A stretch of 64,000 nucleotides of DNA from Eucommia ulmoides (Eukaryota; Streptophyta; Magnoliopsida; Garryales; Eucommiaceae): positions 18,745,577 through 18,809,576 of the forward strand of contig CM028338.1 of the NCBI GenBank assembly GCA_016647705.1. The letters are read 5' to 3'. The notes under the pieces are model-generated. The model was not told the origin of the DNA and searched no databases. It was given only the letters and a program-made list of their open reading frames with translations. The translations under genes were made by a program, and so were the position numbers. Numbering within the stretch: position 1 is the first letter of the stretch; every line of letters begins with the position of its first letter. Below, piece after piece: positions 23,431 through 35,340 of this stretch.

Positions 23431-24362
23431 TTCTTTATTTTTTTTATTTTGTCATTGATATAAAAACCCCTAAAACACAATATATATATATATCCAAAAA
23501 AAAAAATTAGTTTGTAAAAATTAATCCTTACAAACCTTAGGATGAATCTGACGATTCGATACATTGTGAGACACTTTTCTATGACCTTGTTCTAATTCCC
23601 TAACTAGAGTGAAATTTAGAAACGATTAGTTTTCATAAATCTCTTCCATCGATAAACCTTTTCATGGGATTCCGCCTAAATTTTGGAAAGATTAATGCCA
23701 ACATACTTGTTTTCGCGATTTTTCCTCGATTCTCATCTACATAGAATTTGAGGAAATTTCAAATAGGGATTTATTCAATTAATTGGGAAATTTAAAATAG
23801 ACACATTTTGCATCTATATAGTATATTTATTTCTTGTATCATTTAGACGAGATGTTTAGAACTCTTTTACCACTTACACTTTTAATATTTCATTATGTAT
23901 ATGTTCTTTTAGATTTCATAATCTATGCCACTTGTCCTCATTTAGTTACAACACATACACCACTTGCATTTTTCATATGTATTAGATAATTAAATCATTG
24001 CTACATATAATCACATTAATTCATGTAGTTTTCTAATTTATTTCCTTATTAATACCATTTGTATTGACATGTTTAAATTAAACTTATTCTCGCATAAAAG
24101 TTATATATAAATTGTTAGCTCATTTCATACACTCTTGCATAAAATAAATTCATATCATGCTAGTTTTCATATTATCATTTGTATTCGCATTTATACTTCA
24201 TAATTTTTCACATATTTTAGTTGCCCATTTAAATTAAAGAAATCCCTCGGAAATATACATAAAACCACGCCACGGGGACCATCCTTATTGAAACCTTAAT
24301 ATTTGATAAGAGGACATACTAGGGGAACATTCCCAAAACTACAAAAAACATGTCACACATTA
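23431..24362. other. AT-rich stretch without recognised features
   Basis: A short TA microsatellite lies at 23480-23493. The rest has no frame, terminal repeat or match to the other elements that I could see. Confidence 0.5.
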
Positions 24363-25352
24363 TGTAATGACCTGATTTCCTTGGGCTGCCACGTGATTTC
24401 TCCCCTTGGAGAATTAAAACTATAACGGAACGACCAATATTTCATTCTATAAAATCCAATAAATATTTTCCAAGTGATGGCAACAAGTAATCAATAATTC
24501 ATTTTATAAAAAATATTTTGATTTACAATGCGGCGGTGATAATTATAATTATCGAATTATCGAATCGATATTAAATAGAAATTCCAATTCAAATTAAATT
24601 CTCCAAAAATTCATGATATGATGCAAAATATAATTATCACAACAACCCATTAATCTCACGAATACCCGTGAGATCTAATTGTGCAAAGGGCCATTTAAAT
24701 CTAAACGTGGCTATTCCCAGTAATTTCTCAGGACTCATTGACGCGTGTTATAAAATAATTAATCCCATCTAATTTGAAATAAAAAGTTGAATTAGTTGAA
24801 CTAATTCAAATATTAAATTAGTTGACAGGGACTAATTCGCCGTTTCGCTAATTCAACTAATTCAAATGTTAAATTCAATGGAATTCAACTAATCTATTCC
24901 ATATTAAATTTTACAAATATACGAAAATAATTATAACCATCGAATTATCACGTCAATTTCACAACTGTAAATAATAAATATAACTATTACAAATAGAAAT
25001 TTTGAATATAATTTCTGCCGCCGATTCGTTCTCATCGGCCTTGCAATCAAAACTGTGGGATTATGAGTCAATATTCAGTATAATTTCAACTCCTCTAATA
25101 TGTGCATTTAATTTAATGCAACAATTAAACACATAAACATGTATTGCACATAGTTTCCACATAATCATAATTATTTCATAAAATTTAGCAGTTAAAATTC
25201 AACAACAATACTAACATAAACCACACAATAGGAAAATTAAATATATATATATATATTAAAAGAGTTAGAAATTCTACCTGAAATCCAAAGCCGAATCTGA
25301 ACCATAATATTTTTCACTCCCAAAATTCATAAAACTGTAACTTTTCGCTAGA

Positions 25353-25403
<51 letters not shown>

Positions 25404-25796
25404 TATTCTCTTTCTCTTCTTTTTCTTTTTTTTCCCTGATTCGTACATATGTATATACCATCAGTTGGGTTTTTTTTTTTATCACTTCTCCCTCTTATTA
25501 TTGTTGTTGTTGTTGTTGTTGTTATTATATCATAAAACACTTGTCAACACTTCAAACCTATGTATATAGATATGTCCACAATAAATTCCTTAATAGGTAA
25601 AGAAATTAAGAATTACACTTAGACCCCTTAATGATATGGTAATTGATATAAAATCTAATAATTACACTTATCTCTCCAAAATTATCAAATATATATATAT
25701 ATATATATATATATACCATAATACACAAAACAACCCAAAAATATTAAGCTTATATGAAATAATATTTTCAAAAATACAAATTTTTGGGGTATTACA
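24363..25796 (-). mobile_element. Solo LTR, chromovirus-like, exact CATTA duplications
   Basis: It starts on the plus strand at tgtaatgacctg and ends at ggggtattaca. Both sides carry CATTA (24358-24362 and 25797-25801). It is related in reverse orientation to the LTRs at 27056-28225 and 34309-35335. It has no internal region. A TA microsatellite occupies 25354-25400, with a GTT-rich run near 25500. Confidence 0.85.
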
Positions 25797-25879
25797 CATT
25801 ATATTTGAAAAAAATCAAAAAGATATCATAAGAAGAAAAAGAATTTCAAAATAAAATAAATCATTTGGACTTAAACTAA

Positions 25880-26170
25880 TTGAACTTAATTGGATATAGG
25901 GTACCATTTTCGAACGGGCATCTTGAGGAGCCTAACACTTTTCCTGAGCGTAACCGACCTCCAAGCTCTTTAAATGAATCGTTGGTTTTACTGTATTTTT
26001 TAGAGTCAATTTTTACTTAGGCCTTTTAAATTGTTTTCTAAAATCTCAGTAACCTAGCACACCATTTAAAACCCAATGCTAGGTAGTTACTATTTGTTTT
26101 AAAATGGCACAAGTACTTTTTTTAGAAAATCGACGCTTTTAAAAATCGCTTCTCTTTTACGCTTTATTAT
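25880..26170 (-). repeat. Dispersed motif shared with 40075-40300
   Basis: Read on the minus strand it contains gtgctaggttactgagattttagaaaa and, further on, ggaggtcggttacgctcag with aagatgcccgtt. The plus strand at 40075-40300 has the matching parts in the same order. It lies beyond the C-terminal end of the antisense ORF and is probably a conserved non-coding segment of Tat/Ogre-like elements. Confidence 0.5.
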
Positions 26171-26179
26171 TTCATATCA

Positions 26180-27055
26180 TTCTCCTTTCAGAAAAATGGA
26201 ACTCATCATCGTCACCACCCGAACAGTCTACTAGCTTATCCAGAAAACTGAGGTCAAGATCAAGGAATCTATACTTCACGGCACTTTGGCAGTACCAATA
26301 CCCAGCTGCATAAATTTCCACATGCAGCGCGTCCACTTTTTTCCAAGTGTCCTCATTCTCGCGAGTAAACTTCTTGGTCTTTAGTTGAATGGATCAATTG
26401 AGTTCATCAACTGTGCGAAATAGGGCCGATGACTTAGTCTCAAGTTTAACAGTCTTGAGTTTCTCATTGGTTATGGCCATAGTCAATGAGTCATTTTTCT
26501 GTTGTGCTCGCAAAAAGACTTTAACCTTTATTGCCGCATCAGATTTTAGAGTCGCAATCTTAGAAGAGAGTCGTCTATTGTCTTTAGATAGGATCTCACA
26601 TTAACTATTCGAGGTGTTGAGGTTGATTTCATCCTTTTCCTGAGATGACCTCTCCAAAGCCAATTCATCCTCTAGAGAAACTTTTTGGTATTGCACCGAA
26701 CGAATATCTTCTTCTAACTTACTCTTTTCAATAAGTTGGAACATTAGCTAGGTGTACAGCTATGATATGTCATCTAAACTATCGGCTAGTGTGCAGAATA
26801 AGTGAATGCTCTACTGAAGAATATCAAGAAATAAGGCATACACTAGGTAGAGAAATGACTTGAAACTAATGTTTGTAGATTAAACCTGAATGTTGGCATA
26901 AACACCGGCTCTAAACAGCTCTACTCGTCTATGAGATCCGATTTTAGCTCGACCCCCATCCCACAATTGCTTTATTAGAGTATGGATGGCGTCATCAAAT
27001 AATTGTTGACGACCTAATACAAACGGGCGAACCTCATTCAAGACTTGGCATATCT
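26180..27055 (-). pseudogene. Tat-like antisense ORF fossil, distal part
   Basis: The minus-strand frame 27068-26880 (VLNEVRPFVLGRQQLFDDAI) is followed by a long coiled-coil-like stretch rich in K, E and L, then an acidic end (CSGGDDDEFHF) near 26200. This architecture suits the C-terminal half of PF04195-type antisense ORFs. It stops abruptly at the LTR beginning at 27056; related coding DNA resumes at 35341 after the inserted element. Broken fossil, function unknown. Confidence 0.5.
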
Positions 27056-27575
27056 TGTAATATTTCAAAAATTTATATTTTTGAAAATATTATTTTATAT
27101 AAATTTAATATTTTTGGGGAATGTTTTGCAAGTTTATAGTATAAATAATATTTGATAATTTTTTGAGTTAAATGTTAATTTTAATTTAATTTTTAAAAGT
27201 TTTGGAACTATTGTGTTATTTAAAATATACTTTTAAGAGTTTTAGAATATAATTAATATTTTCTTTATTTTAAGGGGACATTGTGTAAATAAATAATTAA
27301 TTAAATGGTCAAATAGTTTCCTTCCTAAGGAAGGAAAACAAGAGAGCCACACACACACACATATATATATATATATAAGTCATAGACATGTGTATATGTT
27401 AATATATAATAATAATAATAATAATATATATACTAAAGGTTAGTTCACTGAACATAGATAAACATATATATGGTGATTATCACTTTTGCGATATATATAT
27501 GTGTGTGTGTTTTGAGCGAGAGAAAATATTCCAGATCAGATTTCGGCTTCGCATTTCAGGTACAATTTCTAAATC

Positions 27576-27641
<66 letters not shown>

Positions 27642-28225
27642 ATTTTTCTATTGTGTGATTTATGTTATTATCATTATTAAATTTTAACTATTAAATTTTA
27701 TGAAATAATTATGAGTATGTGAAAATTATGTGGAAATCATGCGAATGTGTCTTATTTGTTGTATTAATTCAACGCACGTCTTAGAGGCGTTGAAGTTCTA
27801 CTGAGTCTTGGCTCACAAGCCCACAGTTTGATTGCAAAGCCGGTGAGAACGAAATGACGATAAGAATTTTATTTGGACTCCTATTAAAATTGTAATAATG
27901 GTATTTATTATTGACTGTTGGAAAATTAAATCGAAGAATTTGATTAATATTTTAATTGAAATTGGAGCCTTGCGTTCATTTTGAATTGGAGCCTTGGAAT
28001 TGGATTTTGAAAATGCAACCATATTTGGTTTAAGAAAAAAACAAAAAAAAAAAAAAAAAGAATTTATTTATATTCTCAAAATTTGATAATTATAATTATC
28101 GCCCGCCGTAATTTATAAAATTTCTCAGATTTTTTTTAATAAATAGATCTTGGTCATTCAGTTTTAGTTTCAATTTCTCCAATGGGAGAAACCGCGTGAC
28201 GGCCCTGGGAAATCGAGTCGTTACA
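27056..28225 (+). mobile_element. Left LTR of the 8.3-kb element
   Basis: It begins tgtaatatttc and ends cgttaca. It is longer than the right LTR mainly because of an extra segment and a long AT microsatellite (27581-27638). The extra segment (ttcgcatttcaggtac) is also present in the related solo LTR at 24363-25796, so the right LTR probably lost it. Confidence 0.75.
27581..27638. repeat. AT microsatellite
   Basis: About 29 uninterrupted AT units within the left LTR. The equivalent place in the right LTR is short. A separate AT run of about 16 units lies at 34679-34710. Confidence 0.9.
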
Positions 28226-28227
28226 GT

Positions 28228-28239
28228 TGGTATCAAAGC
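28228..28239 (+). other. Primer-binding site (tRNA-iMet type)
   Basis: tggtatcaaagc, two bases after the left LTR, one base off the usual tggtatcagagc. Confidence 0.7.
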
Positions 28240-29099
28240 AAGTTTGTGACAACCCTATGCTTGGGTTATAGTACCCATTACTCATAATAAGTGATTGAAA
28301 ATAATAATTTTGTATAATTCATTAATTCAAAAAAAAAAATTAATCTCAATGGTATTCTCGGATCATCGATCAAGGGTTAGCTAAGTTGAGCTTATGAAGA
28401 CATTATCATGTGAAGAAATAAGGTCATATTCAAATTATCTTGATATATATATATGAGGCTTGAGTCAAATGGTCACATTGCTTACAACATGTGGTATTTG
28501 GAACAAGCAATAGAAAAAAAATGAAATACTTATTATAAACATGTAATCAACATTAGAAAGTCTTAGGACTTAATTAATTAATCAAAATTCACTATTGATC
28601 ATTCATAGAATGCGAGTTTGGCACCATCAATGTATTATTAGCTCTATTTTGTTAGGACATTTTGTTGGTTCCAAGAGGTAATGATTTGTGGGATGCTTTG
28701 CATCGCTAGATAATGTGGTATTTGTATGATCGATGGGTTTCAGGGAAAAAAAAATAATTCTCGTAAATTTCCTATAACGACCATTGTGGGTATTTTAGGG
28801 ATAAATTGAGAATACAGAGAATTCCCCAATGATAATTGGCATTACTCAAATTAAGCAGTGGTAACCATAATTATAAAAAGGTATTAAACTACAATTATCT
28901 TCAATTATTCAAATTGACATTATTCAAATTGAGCAATGGTAACATTTACTGTTATTGTAAGTAAATTTGAATTCCATTATTTCATTTAATTGTTTGGTCC
29001 ATATTTGCGTGCATTGACGTCTCCGTTATATTTTGGGTGGTTTAACACTTTGCACCCATGTGTTTTTACCATTATTTCACTTTGGCCTCCACATTTTCA

Positions 29100-30490
29100 A
29101 TTTAAACATATTAACATCTTAGGTGGCATTTGATTAATGCAATTTATCAATAGTAAGTTAAATAAACTTGGGTAATTGTCGTGTTAGTCGTGGACCATAG
29201 GGATCGATTTAAAAAGGTGGTTATTGTCTTCTATATAAATCGTCAAGTTATATTTTCATATTAAATTGTGAAAAAAAAAAAGTGTTGATGGAAATGCAGA
29301 GTTTTACGACAATTAATGGATCAAGTAAAATTTTAAGAGTGGAAAAAGATTTTTATTATACTGCTACGCCATAGCTACCTGTTAGGAGGGAAAGTCCTAC
29401 AGGGTAGATATATATTGTTACCTATTAAACAAGTCCTGCAGGGTAGTTTCTCCTACTATTGGAGATATTGAATAGCCTTGGCAATGATAGCCACATCTGA
29501 TGGTACAGTTATGCAGGTTACGGTACTATCGTAACTCCCGATCATGAGGTGAAATGATCCTATGGCTAGTAGAAAAATATATGTGAGATATTTTATTATA
29601 TATCAAAATAATTTGATTGGTTGACTTAAATGTATCATTTTCTTATAATGGTAGCAGTGGAATTTTATTCTGGCCTGGTATGCGGTTATATTATAGTATA
29701 TTTTGAAAATTGGTGTTTGATAAATATACTAGATCCATAATTTTTTTTATATTATGAAGGCAACATGTGCATTGTCTTCTATTTAAATTGTCAAATTATA
29801 TTTTCGTACTAAAATGTGAAAAAAAAAATGGGATTTATTAAAATGGATTATTTTATAACGTTACTCAGATCAAGTAAATTTTAAAATACCAAAAATGTGA
29901 TTTTTATTATCCGACTATGTCATAATTGTCTTCTCCTTAGGAGGGCATGTCCTGTGAGATGTAGATATATGTTGTTACCTGTTAGGCAAATCCTACAAGG
30001 TGGATATATGTTGTTACCTGTCAGGCAAGTCTTGCAGGGTAGATATATGTTGTTACCTATCAGACAAGTTCTGCAAGATGAATATATGTTGTTACCTATC
30101 AGGAAAATCCTATAGGATGATTGCTCCTACCATTGGATATATTAAATGGTCTTGACATTAGTAGCCACCATAGATGGCACAGTTAGATAGGTTACAACAC
30201 TGTTATAAATCCCGATCGTGAGGTAAATGATCATATGGCTGGCAAAGAAGTATGTTATTTTATTTTATACAAGTGAGTTGACTAGTAGATTTAAATTCGG
30301 TTGTTTTGTTACGATGATATTTTTGTTGGGGTTTGGATACTGCCCAGTGTAGCTATAATTTATTGGAAAGTGGATCTTGATAAAAATACTTAATCCATAA
30401 AATGATTTTATATTACGAAGATAGTACACCAATAAAATAATTTGGATAAATATTGGTCCACTACTAACAATTGATAGAGTCAGAGCGTGG
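29100..30490 (+). repeat. Duplicated non-coding segment with 39-bp minisatellite
   Basis: Two diverged copies lie side by side with an offset of about 550 bp. Each has an A run near its start, a 'gttacct...gcagg' block, a 'cccgatc(a/g)tgaggt' block and an end near ttgataaa. In the second copy the block is amplified to about four 39-bp units (29955-30115). The 72-codon frame across these units (YMLLPVRQVLQ repeats) is a by-product. Confidence 0.65.
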
Positions 30491-30560
30491 GGTCATTGTG
30501 AAACTATCGGGAGCTAATTATTATTTTGAAATCTTAATTTCAATTTTTGAGCTTAACTGC

Positions 30561-33500
30561 TGATAGGTGAAATTTATCTATCTATTTCCAAACTAAATTT
30601 GGTAGTTTTTGAGTATTCTTGTTATATTTTAATTCATTTTTTTTTTCTTCAAAGCAAGGGTTAGGAGCAAAAACGATCGAAAAACAAGAAAATCGATAGA
30701 AAAACGATCAAGAGGATCAAAGTTTCAATGCAGCAAATCCACCGCTGCAGTGGTGAGATCCACCACTATAGCGGTGAAACAACAAAGACGCATAAACCTT
30801 CGGATCACTTACCGCTGCAGCGATGACAGATCAGAATGCTACCGACATCCCCACTGCTGCAGCGGTGAAGCCCCTAGTTGTAAAGTGTTTTAGGATATTT
30901 TTTAAATATTTTAGTTCTCTTTTTGTTCCAAGGTCGATCCCACTCTTGTAAGAACATATTGGGAGTATTTTTGGAGTGTTTTTAAAAGCTCTTAACCAAC
31001 TAAAGAGGACGAACACAATTGGAGAAGAGAAAATAAGATCGGAACGGTTTTTACGGACGCCATATTCAGATAACGGCTATTCTCCTTTGTTTATCTCTTT
31101 ATTCTTAACTTTTTTTTGGTTGTTTGATCATGTATATATAGATTATTGTTGAATATATGGTTATGGCCAAGAGCTAAACGCTGATTATCTATGGGATTGA
31201 TATAGTTTACTAATATACGTTGTTTGTTTGAATCCGTGTTTCGTTAACGGCTATTCTTGCCTATTCAATTGTGTTTACCATTTTATTACAATATTTATAT
31301 GTTTTTTATGGTGTTAGGGTTGGTTTTGAGAATACGTGGTTTGACACTCGGGGAGAGGTAACCCCAAATTCGGATTAGGGTTTAAACACAATGCGACGAT
31401 CTAATGACCCGGGAGGGTATTAGAAAGTGTGCAATTCGTGAGGTGGGGGTGAGACTCATATGACTAAGTGTCATATAGACACTTTAGGGGGACTTCGGCG
31501 TAGATGCGAAGTCGTATATTCATTAACTTTACACTCGGGAGAGATAGTGAGTGAGTTTTCGATACCTAGATTGTCGGATAGTTTGAATACCGTTAACTTG
31601 GTGGCAGAATATTACGTCACCACTTTCAACACAAGTGTATGGGTAAAGTTTTAGTATAGATGGGAAGGAGTAGGGGTTGTCATATCCAAAGGGATTGGTT
31701 GACATTATTATCGAGTACCGCGATTTTCATAACTTAACTTTATTTAGACGACATAAATTGAGTTTATAATTAATTAATACTAATACTAAAATACTAATTA
31801 TACTAATATTACTATATTTATATGTTTAGAGGAAAAGATCATCTAGGGATTAACTTTGTTTACAAAAATGTGTTTGCTCTTGTATAGTTTACAATAATGG
31901 CATTCAACCTATCCGACAATCTCTATATTGTAAACTCACTCACCATATCTCCTGAGTGTAAGATGAGTGAATATGCGACTTCATGTCAACGAAGAAGTCC
32001 CCCTCAACGTCTTAATGACACTAAGTCACATGAGTCTTGTCCCAACATCATTGATTACACACTTTCTAACTCCCTCTCGGGTTATTAGATCGTCGCGTTG
32101 TGTTTACCCTAATCCGAATTCAGGGTTACCTTTCCCAAGTGTCAAACCCCGTATTCTCTATATATCTAAACAATAATATAATCAAATAATAATGATAAAC
32201 ACAATCGAAATAGCGAAGAACAACCATTAACGAAACATAACTCAAACAAACAACGATTTCATAAATATTATTAATCCCTAAACAAAATCTATTTAGATCA
32301 TGGCCATAACCATTTATACAATGAGAAACGAGCAAAACATGCTCAACAACATACCGAAGTAAAGAAAATAAAGAGAGAAACGGAATAACTTAGTCGTAGT
32401 CCAAAGATTACCGCTAAAACCGTTCAACGATTGTTTCTTCTTCTTCACAACGTGTTTTTCTCCTTCGGATTTGGTTGAGCACTCCCCAAAACACTCTCAA
32501 AATATTAGGAACCCTAAGGGGCTTCTAATAGGCTCTCTTTTGCTGAATGGAGAGGAGAAGAGGAAGATATAGGGAGCCAAAATATCTAAATTGTGTGCAG
32601 AGTGACCACTGTGGCAGTGGGTTTCACTACCGTGGTGGTGAGTATGTCGGTTGGATCACAGCCTCGGCGGTGGACACGGCTGTAGGAGTAGAGACCTTTT
32701 TGTTCTTTCACCGCCGTGGAGGTGGGTTTTCAGCAAGTTAGGCTTTTCTCTGCAAATTGACCACCTCGACAGTGGTCTGATCGCCGCGACGGTGGGCTAC
32801 AGTTCTGAATTTTTCCCTTATGCTTGTTTTCCCACCGTTCTTCCACTGTTCTTGATCCAATTTGATCGTTTTTATCCTTTTTCATGCCTTTTCACCCCCA
32901 CACACCTCATTTATACAAAAATACATAAAAACGTATTAAAACATAATAAATGTACTCGAAAAGTAACAGGTTCGGTTTGGAAATAGATAGGTAAATTACA
33001 CCTATCAAAGGTATTAGAAAGTGTACAATCCGTGAGGTTGGGGCGAGACTCATGTGACTAAGTGTCGTATAGACGCTCGAGGGGGACTTCGGAGTTGACG
33101 TGAAGTCGCATATTCATTAACTTTACACTCGAGAGAGGTAGTGAGTGAGTTTTTGATACCTAGATTGTCTGATAGTTTGAATAACGTTAAAGTAAACTAG
33201 ATTGGATCAAAAATGCATAAGTAAATGAAGTTAATCCCTAGATAATCTATTCTCATATAATATATTTAGTATTATAGTTTAATTAATTATTAATTTAGTA
33301 TATTATTTATAAAAACAAAAACCCAATTTTTTATCACCTAAATAAAGTTCGATTATGATAATCGCGCTACTTAGCAATAATTTAATCCAATCCCTGTGGA
33401 TATTACAACCCTTCTCATTCACTATTCTATAAAACTTAACCTGTACACTTGCGGTGAAAGTACTGACGTAATATTTTGCTACCAAGTTTTTTGCGCTGTT

Positions 33501-33640
33501 GCCAGGGATTGGTTTTTATATTGTTGTTGATATTATGAGTAAGTAACTTAATTTTAATTTAGGAATTTATTTTGTTTATAATTTTTGTTTGTAATTTATT
33601 TTTCCTGCAGGGTACTTGAAGATGTTAGATTACGATAAAT
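30561..33640. mobile_element. Mosaic of three Athila-type LTR pieces
   Basis: Part one (30561-31598, plus) is the front of an LTR with palindromes at 30739-30887. Part two (31599-33007, minus) is a nearly full LTR in the opposite direction, ending in the reverse of tgataggtgtaatt. Part three (33008-33484, plus) is the back of an LTR, ending gctacca and followed by a primer site at 33491 and a short leader to about 33640. About 190 bp before the first junction recurs at the start of part three. It is not a simple insertion and no coding region is present. Confidence 0.65.
33491..33508 (+). other. Athila primer-binding site (tRNA-Asp type)
   Basis: ttgcgctgttgccaggga, seven bases after the LTR end, matches the Athila form seen at 22432-22448 and 59548-59565. 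Confidence 0.65.
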
Positions 33641-34308
33641 TACTGGAATTAACACACATAATTTCTCAGGACTCATTGACATGTGTTTATGAAAAGTTTA
33701 CGAGATTATTGAAATTCTAAGGTGGATATTGGAATTGACTACTTTTAGTCTCACGAGATAGTCCACGAGGACTCTGGGCTATCAACCAGTTATGATGTTG
33801 GTTACAAATATGTTGGCTTGAAATGTCGGATGAAATTGGTAAGGTTGGTTATGGGATATGGCAGTGGACTTGAAAAGTCATGCCAAGTGGAAACATTATC
33901 GAGGTCGTAGACTTGTTAGAATTGAGATAGACCCAATCTAGTGAGACTATCGTGATATTTTAAAGTATATTGTTATTTATTATCATTTTTATCAGAGTAG
34001 CGCAGTGAAAGCATTTAGAAACATAAAATTCTTTGGCAATTGATTATCTGTGCTAGGTAATACCAACCAAAGTACACTATGTCTGTAGGTTGTTGGATAT
34101 AATATGGGTTACTGTGAATGCGGATTTAGCGATGTGTAGAATGAATTTTAACGATTATGAATTATGGGTGACTTTATGATACTGGACCCTACATAGAGAA
34201 CAATTGTTCCAGAATCGAGTGTGACCAACATGACTAGTACGGTGCGATTCTGAATTATTATTACTTTGAATGAAATTTCGAGGATGATATTTATTTAAGG
34301 GGGTAGAT

Positions 34309-34675
34309 TGTAATACCCCGAAAATTTATATTTTTGAAAATATTATTTTATATAAGTTTAATATTGTTGGAGAATGTTTTGCAAGTTTATAGTATAAATA
34401 GTATTTGATAATTTTTGGAGTTAAATGTTAATTTTAATTTGATTTTTAAAAGTTTTGGGACTATTATATTATTTGAAATATATTTTTAAAAATTTTGGGA
34501 TATAATTAATATTTTTTTTATTTTAACGGGGTATTGTTTAAATAAATAAAGAATTAATTAAATGACTCAAATGGAGCCACATATATATATACATAAATAG
34601 AAGTCACAGACACGTGTATATGTTAATATATAATAATAATATATATACTAAAGGATAGTTCACTGAACATAGATA

Positions 34676-34712
<37 letters not shown>

Positions 34713-35335
34713 TGATTATCACTTTTGTGATATATATAGGATATAATATATGTATTTAATTTTTCTATTGTGTGATTTATGTTATTATTGTTATTCAATT
34801 TTTAACTGTTAAATTTTATGACATAATTAGGAGTATGTGAAAATTATGTAGAAATTATGCCAATGTGTCTTATTTGTTGTATTAATTAAATGCAGTTATT
34901 AGAGGGGTTAAAATTTTACTGAGTTTTGGTTCACAATTCCACAGTTTGATTGTAGGGCCGGTGAGAACGAAATGACGATTGGATTTTTTTTTCTGATTCC
35001 TATTAAAATTGTAATAATGGTATTTATTATTGACTGTTGGAAAATTAAATCGAAGAATTCGATTAATATTGTAATTGGAATTGGAGCCTTGCGTTCATTT
35101 TGAATTTGAGCCTTGGAATTGGATTTTGAAAATGCAACCATATTTGGTTTAAGGAAAAAAAATAAAAGGAATTTAGTTATATTCTCAAAATTTGATAATT
35201 ATAATTATCGTCCGTCGTAGTTTGTAAAATTTCTCAGATTTTTTTTTAATAAATAGATCTTGGTCATTCGGTTTTAGTTTCAATTTCGCCAAGGGGAGAA
35301 ATCGTGTGACGGCCCTGAGAAATCGGGCCGTTACA
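34309..35335 (+). mobile_element. Right LTR of the 8.3-kb element
   Basis: It starts tgtaataccccg after the tract ttatttaagggggtaga and ends gggccgttaca, then TATCT. It is similar to the left LTR along its length. Confidence 0.75.
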
Positions 35336-35340
35336 TATCT

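Larger units (their letters stand above)
27056..35335 (+). mobile_element. Complete non-coding LTR element (LARD-like)
   Basis: The LTRs at 27056-28225 and 34309-35335 are flanked by the exact duplication TATCT (27051-27055 and 35336-35340). A methionine-tRNA-type primer site lies at 28228. A purine-rich tract (ttatttaaggggg) sits just before the right LTR. The interior has no gag or pol; it holds a duplicated non-coding segment and an Athila LTR mosaic. The tract and the ggggtattaca end type suggest a chromovirus-derived non-autonomous element. It looks structurally whole at its ends. Confidence 0.8.

Noticed and set aside
25274-25540. 88-codon minus-strand frame with a long IY repeat
   Set aside because: It is the TA microsatellite and neighbouring LTR sequence read in frame.
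29897-30115. 72-codon frame with internal repeats
   Set aside because: It is the 39-bp minisatellite read in one frame; nothing suggests translation.
32547-32986. Two plus-strand frames of 64 and 111 codons
   Set aside because: They are the complement of an inverted Athila LTR promoter region with its palindromes.
33655-33680. A ~20-base identity (aatttctcaggactcattga) with 24722-24742
   Set aside because: A single short match between an LTR and an element interior without flanking similarity; could be chance or a shared fragment, not enough to call a feature.
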